Below are positions 1-7,724 of a stretch of DNA of 38,988 nt, in pieces (position 1 is the stretch's first letter; the number at the start of each line of letters is the position of its first letter). The stretch comes from Lysobacterales bacterium (GTDB taxonomy: Bacteria; Pseudomonadota; Gammaproteobacteria; Xanthomonadales; Marinicellaceae). Made by a program: the position numbers and the translations under genes. The notes below the pieces were generated by a model. It was not told where the DNA came from. It made no database searches and was given only the letters and a program-made list of their open reading frames with translations. The stretch is taken from positions 1-38,988 of the forward strand of contig JAGRJP010000080.1 of the NCBI GenBank assembly GCA_020442665.1, written 5' to 3'.

Positions 1-28
1 CAAACGCCGCTGAACTCAGGCGTTAGGC
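1..28. repeat. 3' end of an integron attC site (partial)
   Basis: The first bases contain an arm ending in GGCGTTAGGCC. GTTAGGC at 22-28 fits the right-hand attC core GTTRRRY exactly. The other half of the site lies before the window. Its position 11 bases ahead of the cassette ORF start, together with the second attC-like site at 961-1041, is what makes the call; the fragment alone would be weak. Confidence 0.6.
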
Positions 29-1035
29 CTTAAAATGTCATGACCTTACTTGTAGCATGGACAGGGATAGATTCTCGAAGCCCTGCATCGGTATATATCG
101 CTACCGATAGCAGAGTTTCATGGGGTGATCAGGATTTTTTCGATCATTCCAATAAAACATTCGCATTACGGCAATTCCCCGCAATTCTAGGTTACTGTGG
201 TGACTCTTTAGCAAGTCAAATGCTAATTTCACAAGCCATGGCGGTGATCGAGGCAATGCCAGACTACGCGGGTAAAAACCTTGAAAATCTGGTCGATTTA
301 TTCATTCGTCTCATTGTAAGAAATTACACACAATACCCCGTTAAGTTTTCAACTGGCAACTTTACAGTTGTGATGTGCGGAAAGGCAACAATAGAATCTG
401 CTGGAGATTTCGAATGTTTTCGTATTGATTCAACGTTCAAGGATACGACAAAGAGTAAATTACTTCTTCCCAATAAATCAGGCCCCATTGTTGTTGCAGG
501 TAGTGGAAGAATTGATTTCGAAGAACAATACAAAATTCACCAATCATCAGAAAATCCAAACAAATCTACTAGTCGTGATGTATTTCACGCCTTTTACCAA
601 TCCATAAATAAGGGTGGTAATCCTACAGTAGGCCCTGCTCCGCAAATTGTCTCAGTTATTCGCAAGCCTAATTCAGGTGGCGCTCATTGCGGGGTTGTGG
701 TTAAAGATCAACGGTATATCTCTGGTCAGTTGGTGGATAAAGATATTGTCCCAGAAGGCTTGCAGTGGTTCAATGATAACTTCGAAATTACAAATCCGCA
801 TACGAAACGAAGAGAAGATGGAGCGCAAGTCCAACCACCGTTTCATTGCTAAAAGAGCAACTCCCTACGCCCTCCCAATCTATGAGGGTGCGAGGTGCTG
901 TCGGTCTAGTCCTCATCACAAGTTGGTGGTGAGGGCTAGGCCTAGTAGGGTCCAAATATGGCCTAACAAAGCCATAAACTCGGACCACAAAAAGCTACGC
1001 TGCGCTCCGCTTTTTGTGTCCGGTTATGGCAGGCG
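23..1035 (+). mobile_element. integron gene cassette
   Basis: This is the unit between the right-hand cores of two attC-like sites (cut after the first G of GTTRRRY). It has standard cassette anatomy: one ORF starting a few bases after the upstream core, read toward the attC, and an attC at the 3' end. The non-coding 853-960 stretch between stop codon and attC is longer than usual. It holds a hairpin at about 906-938 (arms TAGTCCTCATCAC / GTGGTGAGGGCTA, pairing if two G-T pairs are allowed). No integrase gene is visible; it would lie outside the window. Confidence 0.6.
40..852 (+). CDS. proteasome-beta-like Ntn-hydrolase carried in a cassette
   Basis: A 270-residue protein without signal peptide or membrane segment. 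Its N-terminus has the layout of a proteasome beta / HslV subunit: Thr2 directly after the initiator Met, a hydrophobic strand, TDSR at 22-25 (the Asp17 position of the proteasome), Lys39 in NKTFAL (the Lys33 position), and a Gly-Ser-Gly at 154-156 inside VVAGSG. Removal of Met1 would expose Thr2 as the N-terminal nucleophile. These residues are seen; fold and peptidase activity are inferred. The substrate is unknown. The ATG is 11 bases after the attC core and has only a weak AGG ahead of it, as is common in cassettes. It could instead be an inactive member of the fold. Confidence 0.7.
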   Translation: MTLLVAWTGIDSRSPASVYIATDSRVSWGDQDFFDHSNKTFALRQFPAILGYCGDSLASQMLISQAMAVIEAMPDYAGKNLENLVDLFIRLIVRNYTQYPVKFSTGNFTVVMCGKATIESAGDFECFRIDSTFKDTTKSKLLLPNKSGPIVVAGSGRIDFEEQYKIHQSSENPNKSTSRDVFHAFYQSINKGGNPTVGPAPQIVSVIRKPNSGGAHCGVVVKDQRYISGQLVDKDIVPEGLQWFNDNFEITNPHTKRREDGAQVQPPFHC

Positions 1036-1041
1036 TTATGT
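961..1041. repeat. integron attC recombination site
   Basis: The left core GCCTAAC (961-967) matches RYYYAAC. The right core GTTATGT (1035-1041) fits GTTRRRY except at one position. Between them lies an imperfect palindrome: GCCATAA and GGACCACAAAAAGC pair with GCTTTTTGTGTCC and TTATGGC, leaving unpaired bases on one side as attC sites do. The centre is a variable loop (CTACGCTGCGCTCC). This is the folded bottom-strand substrate expected of an integron integrase. Confidence 0.7.
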
Positions 1042-1111
1042 GCAAGGGAAATGACTATTAATGAATCAAGATTGGATTCTTCAAAAGAAAGAAACGCGCC
1101 GGACTTTTTAA

Positions 1112-1176
1112 TCTCGTTCCCACGTTCCGCGTGGGAACGTATGCTAAATACTCCAACGCTGAGCATTGGAGCGAGA
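1112..1176. repeat. REP-like element with two hairpins and paired ends
   Basis: TCTCG (1112-1116) and CGAGA (1172-1176) are complementary ends. They enclose a perfect 10-base stem (CGTTCCCACG / CGTGGGAACG, 1115-1139) and a second stem (CTCCAACGCT / AGCATTGGAG, 1151-1171). The whole can fold as a three-way junction. The sequence resembles a repeat class found between genes in many proteobacteria, often scattered by RAYT-type transposases; no such transposase is in the window. Confidence 0.6.
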
Positions 1177-1244
1177 TATAAAATTATTGAGATACCTGCC
1201 TACGCAGGTATGACGGTTTGGAACGTATGTCGGTTTATAAATAA

Positions 1245-1293
1245 AAAAGCTCTGTGCAACTCCGTGTCTTCTGTGTGATCTCTGTGTTCCTAA
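1245..1293 (+). repeat. CTCTGTG-rich intergenic repeat, copy 1
   Basis: This 49-base stretch aligns without gaps to the reverse complement of 13741-13789, with about 38 of 49 bases identical by hand count. Neither copy is coding, and both sit beside other palindromic repeats. Confidence 0.55.
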
Positions 1294-1453
1294 GACAACT
1301 TTGGCTAATGCCAACGACCCAAAAGTCATGTAATAAATCACGGAATCGTTAGGAGATGCTGAAATAAATTCAGCATGACTGTGTCTCTTTTGAGATACTC
1401 ACGATTTCGTGGACTTCGTCCACTTCGTTCAGTATGACGGCATTCTTATTAAA

Positions 1454-1592
1454 CCCCTTACTCTCACCGAAATATTTTTTAAAATTTGGAAATACGTTTG
1501 CTTATGTTTGAATGTCGCTTGCGACATGAGTTTCAAGCAAACGCCAAATTTTGAAGAAATATTAAGGGAAGCCAACGGCTGAGAGTTTGGGG
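1454..1592. repeat. large imperfect inverted repeat (about 139 bp)
   Basis: The centre is a perfect ATGTCGC-TT-GCGACAT hairpin (1512-1527). Pairing continues outward on both arms: CGTTTGCTT with AAGCAAACG, AAAATTTGG with CCAAATTTT, AATATT with AATATT, CTCTCA with TGAGAG, and CCCC with GGGG, with a few unpaired bases mostly on the right arm. It could be a MITE-like element or a structured dispersed repeat. No target-site duplication could be confirmed by eye. Confidence 0.55.
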
Positions 1593-1694
1593 TGTGTTTT
1601 GCGATACTTTTCGCACAAGCAAAAGTATCATAAAGTATTAAACTCCTATCAAGAGCCGGTCGCAAATACACTGAATATAAGCTCAAATACCTAA

Positions 1695-2573
1695 CTATTC
1701 CGTTTGCTTCTCAACACTTAACTTCCTGCCCAAATAGTCAATTCCAAACACTATCACAAAAGCTAAAATCATCATGGTAATTGCCAGTGTGGTTTGTGGT
1801 TGTGGATGAAGATTCGGGAGGATGTTGGTGGTTTCTGTTTTCCAGGGCCAGACTTTGACCAGTGAACCGAGCATGAGTCCGCTGAGAAAAAAAACAGAGG
1901 CTTCGTAAAATCTGGCGAGGACCAATTTAATCACTCGTGAAAAGATTAATAAGCCAATAACCGCTCCGGTTGCAAAAATTGCGAGAATTGCAAAGTTTCT
2001 ATTAGCAACTGCATTGATTAGGGTTTCATACATACCGATGAGCAACAATATAAAACTACCTGAAATTCCGGGTAATATCATTGCGCAAATAGCGATACCT
2101 CCGGCAACAAATACGGCGCTGTTGTTATCCGGGAATGGAATTGAAGTCATTGAACCAATCCAGTAACCAAAAGCAATTCCGGGAATGAGCCATAAAAAAT
2201 GAGCTGCTTTTTTATGTTTGATATGTTGAATGATTAAAATTGATGAAGCAATAATAAGACCGAAGAAAAACGACCATGTAGGAATCGGATGGTTGGCTAT
2301 TGCGAATTTAATGGTATGAGCCAGCAGAGCAAAAGCGGTCAAAATCCCTAAAAGTAATGGCAACAAAAAGCTACCGTCAATATGTTTCCAGAATTCTTTA
2401 AATCGTCCGCTGAAAAACAGTTTTATACATTCAATATCGAAACTGGCAATAGCATTGATTAAACGCGGATAAATTCCGGTCATTAATGCAATGGTTCCAC
2501 CGGAAACTCCGGGAACAACGTCAGCAGCTCCCATTGCGACACCTTTTGCCGCGATCAATAATTTATCAAACAT
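1695..2573 (-). CDS. DUF368 membrane protein, PopT-type polyprenyl-phosphate transporter
   Basis: A 292-residue polytopic membrane protein. The signature GAADVVPGVSGGTIALMTG lies at residues 15-33, and a second copy of the core, ILPGISGSF, lies in the middle, as expected for the internally repeated DUF368 fold. DUF368 proteins (PopT) are known to return undecaprenyl phosphate to the inner face of the membrane for reuse in envelope synthesis. The ATG at 2573 was chosen over a GTG at 2597 because family members begin just before this signature. That start overlaps the recQ stop by 8 bases, so the two genes are probably co-transcribed and translationally coupled. Confidence 0.85.
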   Translation of the reverse strand: MFDKLLIAAKGVAMGAADVVPGVSGGTIALMTGIYPRLINAIASFDIECIKLFFSGRFKEFWKHIDGSFLLPLLLGILTAFALLAHTIKFAIANHPIPTWSFFFGLIIASSILIIQHIKHKKAAHFLWLIPGIAFGYWIGSMTSIPFPDNNSAVFVAGGIAICAMILPGISGSFILLLIGMYETLINAVANRNFAILAIFATGAVIGLLIFSRVIKLVLARFYEASVFFLSGLMLGSLVKVWPWKTETTNILPNLHPQPQTTLAITMMILAFVIVFGIDYLGRKLSVEKQTE

Positions 2574-4704
2574 CAGAGGATAAGCCTGCCAATACACACC
2601 TTAAAACGCCGTAACTATATTCACCATCGAGCATATCGAATACCGGTTTCAACTTATTATCTTCAAGGTAGCCGGTAATTTCGGCAACTGATATGATTTC
2701 ATCAATTTCATCTTGAGGCAGTCCAACGACTTTTGTCAGTTCCAGAGAACCATATTTGACAGCTTCGGCGAGATGCGAATAAACCATGTTGAGATTGATA
2801 TCACGTTCTTCGGCAATATCTTCCGGTGTGTGTCCCTGATTGAAAAGGTAAATGGTTTCTTTACTGTTATCACTGAGCCTGGCGTTAACATCTTGCTGGT
2901 TGTCGAATTTATTGATTAATGCACAAAAACGGTCTCCATACTTTTCAGATTTGAATTCACCGACACCGGTAATGTATTTGAACTGATCTTTGTCGGTGGG
3001 TCTGGATTTGACCATTTGCAGCATGGATGCATCGGTAAAAATAATGTATGGTGGTACACCTTGTTCAGTGGCTAATTCGGTGCGAAGTTCTTTCAAGGCT
3101 TTCCATAACGGCTGGTCATAATTTTTCAACTCATAATCGCTGGCATGTTCTTCCTTGCTAACTGTTTTCTTGGTTTTCTTTGTGACTTTCTTTATGAAGA
3201 ATTCGTCATCACCATTAAGCAGTTGTTCGCACTTGTCGGTGAGATTGAGCGCATTGTGCTGTTCTTCGTTGATAAGCAAGTATTGATGAGTAATGAGTTG
3301 CCTGAAAATCGTTCTCCAGCAACCTTTGGTTTCATTCCCACCGACACCAAAAATACTGAGCTTATCATGTTTGTTTTCAAGAATTCGCTCATCTTTTTTA
3401 CCTGTGAGGACATCAATCAGGTACATGATCCCAAATCTTTCTCCGGTGGCTTTTACGACAGATAAAGCAGTTTTGGCAGACTCGGTGACGTTGATTTTTT
3501 CCGGTGGATTGAGGCAATTATCACAATTGCCGCAAGGTTTTTCCATTTCCTCACCAAAGTAAGCGAGAAGTGTTTGTCTTCGGCAAGAGCTTTGTTCGCA
3601 TAAGTCTATCAATGAGTCAAGTTTATTGTTGAGAACACGTTTATGCGCATCCTCAGCATTGGAACCGGTGATAAATTGGCGCAACAATACCACGTCTTTG
3701 TAGCTATATGCCATCCAGGCATTTGAAGGTAATCCATCACGACCGGCACGACCGGTTTCCTGATAATAGGATTCAATATTTTTGGGCAAGCTGTAATGTG
3801 CCACAAATCGCACGTCCGGTTTGTCGATTCCCATGCCAAAGGCAATTGTCGCAACAATGATTATATTATCCTCTGCCAGAAACCTTTTTTGATACTCTGC
3901 TCGTTTGGATGAACTCATTCCGGCATGATAGGGCAGAGCATTCCGACCTTTTTTATTGAGGAAGTCAGCAGTTTCTTCGACTTTTTTACGGGAAAGACAA
4001 TAGACAATCCCAGAATCATTGGGATGGTTATTCTTTAAAAATTTGTTTAACTGTTGAAAACCACTTTCTCTTTCGACAATTTCATATTTAACATTTGGAC
4101 GATCAAAACTATTAACAAAAATTTTCGTGTTTTGTAATTTTAATTGCTTAACGATTTCATTTTTAATTTTTTCATCAGCCGTTGCTGTTAAAGCAATTTT
4201 TGGAGTCTCGGGAAACTTATCGGTCAGGACTTTGAGTTCCTGATAAACTTGTCTGAAATCGTGTCCCCATTCCGAGACACAGTGAGCCTCATCAATGGCA
4301 AATAAGGAGATTTTAGAATTTTTGAGTAACTCCATCGTTTCATCTTTCAGAAGTCTTTCCGGCGATAGATAGAGCAAATCCAGTTTATCATCCAGGAGCA
4401 TTTGTTTGACTTCGTCATTTTGTTTAACGGTTTGGCTGGAATTGATGAATGCGGCTCGAATTCCTAATTGTTGAAGTGCTTCAACCTGATCTTGCATGAG
4501 CGCTATCAGAGGCGATATAACAATTCCAGTACCTTTTAAAATAAGGGATGGAATTTGATAGCAGATTGATTTACCGCCACCGGTTGGCATTAATACCAAT
4601 ACGTCTGAATCTGAATTCAGAACAGTGTCGATAATATTTTCCTGATGATGTCTGAATTCACTGTAGCCAAACACATCTTTTAAGACTTTTCTTGCTCGTT
4701 GCAT
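2566..4704 (-). CDS. recQ: ATP-dependent DNA helicase RecQ
   Basis: A 712-residue 3'-5' helicase for recombination and fork repair. Walker A (MPTGGGKS) is at 39-46, DEAH at 138-141 with the aromatic-rich HCVSEWGHDFR after it, and motif VI ETGRAGRDG follows near residue 330. Four cysteines near 370-400 (CEQSSC...CGNCDNC) bind zinc, followed by the RQC winged helix. An HRDC domain lies around 530-605 (PLWKALKELRTELA). The extra 100 residues at the C-terminus include an HTH_40-like segment (LFNQGHTPEDIAEERDI). It is longer than the roughly 610-residue E. coli protein because of this tail. The 3' end overlaps the DUF368 gene. Confidence 0.95.
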   Translation of the reverse strand: MQRARKVLKDVFGYSEFRHHQENIIDTVLNSDSDVLVLMPTGGGKSICYQIPSLILKGTGIVISPLIALMQDQVEALQQLGIRAAFINSSQTVKQNDEVKQMLLDDKLDLLYLSPERLLKDETMELLKNSKISLFAIDEAHCVSEWGHDFRQVYQELKVLTDKFPETPKIALTATADEKIKNEIVKQLKLQNTKIFVNSFDRPNVKYEIVERESGFQQLNKFLKNNHPNDSGIVYCLSRKKVEETADFLNKKGRNALPYHAGMSSSKRAEYQKRFLAEDNIIIVATIAFGMGIDKPDVRFVAHYSLPKNIESYYQETGRAGRDGLPSNAWMAYSYKDVVLLRQFITGSNAEDAHKRVLNNKLDSLIDLCEQSSCRRQTLLAYFGEEMEKPCGNCDNCLNPPEKINVTESAKTALSVVKATGERFGIMYLIDVLTGKKDERILENKHDKLSIFGVGGNETKGCWRTIFRQLITHQYLLINEEQHNALNLTDKCEQLLNGDDEFFIKKVTKKTKKTVSKEEHASDYELKNYDQPLWKALKELRTELATEQGVPPYIIFTDASMLQMVKSRPTDKDQFKYITGVGEFKSEKYGDRFCALINKFDNQQDVNARLSDNSKETIYLFNQGHTPEDIAEERDINLNMVYSHLAEAVKYGSLELTKVVGLPQDEIDEIISVAEITGYLEDNKLKPVFDMLDGEYSYGVLRCVLAGLSSDV

Positions 4705-4864
4705 GCGATATTCTCAATACTGTTATCTTATGGTTTTTTGAAGGTGAACCAGACAGATAATCATATAAATCAATTGGGTTCGGGTTTACAATTTTAATTA
4801 GTATACAATACCAAGAGCCTTTTTACCATACCTGAAATAGATGCTTTTTACGGCAATAAATGAT

Positions 4865-7669
4865 TTAGTGGGCAATGCTAAATTGTATATGTTGAGAATC
4901 GGCTGGAATTTCTGCATTTGCTTTTAGGAAAATTCTGTTCTCAGATATGTTGAATTCTTCAATGAGTTTATTTTGAACAATTTGCAGACGGCTTTTGGCA
5001 AGAGTTTGTAGTTGCTCAGCAGGATGTTCTTCATTGATCAGTTGTTCCCATAAATATTGTGAGAATATAGCTTTATCGAGTTGATTTTCATTGGTGAATT
5101 GAACTTCGGCTTCTTCGAATTTATCTTTACCAAAAATAGTGATAAATTGTTGTTTCAAAGGCTTTAATTCAATTTCTTGTGAAAACTCAGGTTTTTCGGA
5201 GATTCCCAGTTTTTGTAATAAAGACTTTTGTTTTATGGCTTGAATGTCTTCAACTGAATTCGGGTTTGATGACATTTCAAGAATTAATGCAGGTCTTTTT
5301 TTGAGAATTTCATCAATTGCATTGAGTTTATTGCTTTCTGCTTCGCTTAACTGATCTGAACCCGGGATGAAGTTAATTCCGGAAAGGTCGATATTGTCAC
5401 CATTTGGAACCAATTTGCCCAAAATTTTAAATGGCGAGGCTACAATTCCAGTGATCAGTTTAAAGAAAGCTTTGATGACAAGTCCACCATAACTAAAATC
5501 AGGGTCATCAATATTGCCGCTTACCGGTAAATTTATTTTCATAATACCTTTACCATCAGTGAGAAGACTTACAGCTAGTTTTAAAGGAATATTAACAGCC
5601 TCTTTGCTATTTGTTTTATCTCCTAATTGCAACTGCTTAAATTGCAGATTGTTTTCGCCTTTGAGAATATTTTTGTTCAATTTATAGGATAAGTCTAAAT
5701 CCACTTTGCCACGATTCACCGGAAACCCCAGATATTTTCCGCTATAAGCACTAAAATTTTGCAGACCTAAATCCTGAACCTGAATTTTGATATCTGTGTA
5801 TGCCTCGTCTGAAAGAGGATTGATTTGTCCATTAATTTTTAAATCGGCATATTCATCAAGTAATCCGGTTAAATCAACATCTGCTTTGCTGAGATTTTCA
5901 CTGGATAACCCTTTAATCGTCCCATTTAATTTGCTTAGTTGAGCTGAATAATTTGGCGAAATGCTTTTATCTAGTAACCGGGTTTGTCCATCGACAAACT
6001 CAATTTGCTTGATTTCAATTAACCAGTCTTTTTCAGAAGAGTTACTTTCATTTTCTTCATTGTTAGTAATCCCTGAGAGGTTGAGTTGTTTATCTTCTGA
6101 AATAGTCAAGTTTCCGCTGGCTTCATTAATCTGGATTTGATTGAGCATGATTGACTTTTGAATAAAATCAACGGATGATTCGTTGATAGACAGGTTGTTG
6201 ACACCGAGAAATAATTCATTATTGTTATCTAAAAGTTTAAGTTCATCCACTCCTAATGTTCCGGACGAAGTGAATTGTTTGTCATTGAAACTCACTTTTT
6301 GTTGGGCAGATAACACACCTTTCTCAACAGATAATTTAACAGCCTCAGGAATCCACGAGTTGTATTCTTCGATGGAAACATTTTGTACATTGAGATTAGA
6401 ATCTAAAGTAAAAGGATCCAGCGTCAACTCACCGGAAACATCAATATTTTGATTAGCACCGGAGTTAATTAAAGTTGCAATAGTTGCTTTTTGTGAATCC
6501 TGATTTGTCAGGTTGTTGATTTCCAGCGATTGAAGCGTAAAATCTTGTTGAAATGTTTCACTCTGTTTAAGTTTATTGGTTTTTAATAATGTGTTTTCAG
6601 CATTGATATTATTGATTCTAAAAGAAAATTCTTTGGATGGATTCGATTCATTTTCAACTGGTGAAGAATGAATGCCTAAATCTTTCATTAATAGCTGATA
6701 ACTTTCGTCAATAGTGACAGAAAACTTGGCATCTGTACTTGAGATAGATTCAATTGTTAGATTATTTTTTTCTGATTCTAAAGTTGCATTGTTGATTTGG
6801 ATTCGAGGAATCTCGACTTTAGGGTGTTGTTCATCATTTGGATTTGCCTTAAAGTTTGAAACAACTAAATTTTGAATACTTATCAGTGGAGGATTATTCA
6901 CAAGATTAGTTGTAGAAACAGTACCATTTGAGTCTATCTGACCTGAAAACTCATTAAATCCCATCAATTCGTTTTCGGAATCACTGATAAACTCGCTAAC
7001 AGTCTTTACTTTCCAATTTTCGAGCTGCCAGTCTGCAATTAAATTGAGTTTAGCAAAATTCAATGTTCCGTGTATGTTTGCTTTTTCATCATGATTGGTG
7101 ATGAAAGATAAATTAAAGTTCGTATCAACATCAGCTGTTGTAAACTTTTGATGATTAAAGAGAATTTGTTTTAATTCAAGATTGATGGTTTTATTTTGAC
7201 TGGAGTCGATATAATCAACAGAGCCCTTGTCAATACCAATTTCACCGATGTATAAGGCAAAATCATCAGTGCCGTCACTAGACTTTTGAGTTGATAATTG
7301 CGGATATTTTGCCGAGTTATTTTCAGTTTGAAGCCTGTAATGTGGCTTCTCAAACTGAATTGATGAAAAGCTAAAATCTGAAAAGATTGTTTGCCAGAAA
7401 TTCAGATTGGCATAAATTTTATCGGAATGAAACCAAGGTGTTCCGTCATTTGATTTTAATTCAATGTCTTCAATGGTCGTAGAAAAGCTAAATGGATTAA
7501 ATTTGAAACTTTTATAAGTAATTGATGAATTTAGATTTTTTGAAACAAAATCCTGAAGCGGATTTTTTGCAAAATATGGAACAGTAAAAAACCCGAGAGA
7601 AGAGTAGAGGAGTATTAAAACCACAATCCAAAAAGGGATGGATTTGTAGATTGGCTTTTTACTGTCCAT
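4865..7669 (-). CDS. DUF748 / AsmA-like envelope protein
   Basis: A 934-residue protein with one N-terminal membrane anchor (residues about 12-32) and a long periplasmic part rich in beta strands. The opening SSITYKSFKFNPFSFSTTIE and the repeated 'linking' strands are typical of DUF748, a relative of the AsmA/TamB bridge-like proteins thought to help lipids cross or settle in the envelope. The C-terminal third carries INFIPGSDQLSEAESNKL, an OmpA-like stretch usual in DUF748 members. Base composition is AT-rich like its neighbours. It is read in the same direction as metG, 55 bases downstream of the metG stop. Function in this organism is inferred from the family only. Confidence 0.8.
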   Translation of the reverse strand: MDSKKPIYKSIPFWIVVLILLYSSLGFFTVPYFAKNPLQDFVSKNLNSSITYKSFKFNPFSFSTTIEDIELKSNDGTPWFHSDKIYANLNFWQTIFSDFSFSSIQFEKPHYRLQTENNSAKYPQLSTQKSSDGTDDFALYIGEIGIDKGSVDYIDSSQNKTINLELKQILFNHQKFTTADVDTNFNLSFITNHDEKANIHGTLNFAKLNLIADWQLENWKVKTVSEFISDSENELMGFNEFSGQIDSNGTVSTTNLVNNPPLISIQNLVVSNFKANPNDEQHPKVEIPRIQINNATLESEKNNLTIESISSTDAKFSVTIDESYQLLMKDLGIHSSPVENESNPSKEFSFRINNINAENTLLKTNKLKQSETFQQDFTLQSLEINNLTNQDSQKATIATLINSGANQNIDVSGELTLDPFTLDSNLNVQNVSIEEYNSWIPEAVKLSVEKGVLSAQQKVSFNDKQFTSSGTLGVDELKLLDNNNELFLGVNNLSINESSVDFIQKSIMLNQIQINEASGNLTISEDKQLNLSGITNNEENESNSSEKDWLIEIKQIEFVDGQTRLLDKSISPNYSAQLSKLNGTIKGLSSENLSKADVDLTGLLDEYADLKINGQINPLSDEAYTDIKIQVQDLGLQNFSAYSGKYLGFPVNRGKVDLDLSYKLNKNILKGENNLQFKQLQLGDKTNSKEAVNIPLKLAVSLLTDGKGIMKINLPVSGNIDDPDFSYGGLVIKAFFKLITGIVASPFKILGKLVPNGDNIDLSGINFIPGSDQLSEAESNKLNAIDEILKKRPALILEMSSNPNSVEDIQAIKQKSLLQKLGISEKPEFSQEIELKPLKQQFITIFGKDKFEEAEVQFTNENQLDKAIFSQYLWEQLINEEHPAEQLQTLAKSRLQIVQNKLIEEFNISENRIFLKANAEIPADSQHIQFSIAH

Positions 7670-7724
7670 ATTTTGTATTCTACCTAATCGTGAGTTAATA
7701 ATATGTTAATTTGAAGTTAAAGTT

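Larger units (their letters stand above)
1042..1694. other. gene-free stretch made of dispersed palindromic repeats
   Basis: No convincing gene is seen between the attC and the stop codon of the DUF368 gene. Short open frames here read through repeats and have no ribosome binding sites. The stretch holds, in order: a two-hairpin REP-like element (1112-1176), a short ACCTGC/GCAGGT palindrome (1194-1209), a degenerate CTCTGTG-rich repeat (1245-1293), a hairpin with arms ATGCTGAA/TTCAGCAT (1356-1376), a GTGGAC/GTCCAC hairpin (1409-1423) and a large imperfect inverted repeat (1454-1592). This pattern suggests a site that has collected small non-coding elements next to the integron. Confidence 0.6.

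Noticed and set aside
1051-1278. Open frame of 75 codons after the attC, as a second cassette gene
   Set aside because: It reads through the REP-like element and other repeats and has no closing attC.
1429-1686. 85-codon leftward frame
   Set aside because: It lies across the large inverted repeat; its composition is explained by the repeat and there is no ribosome site.
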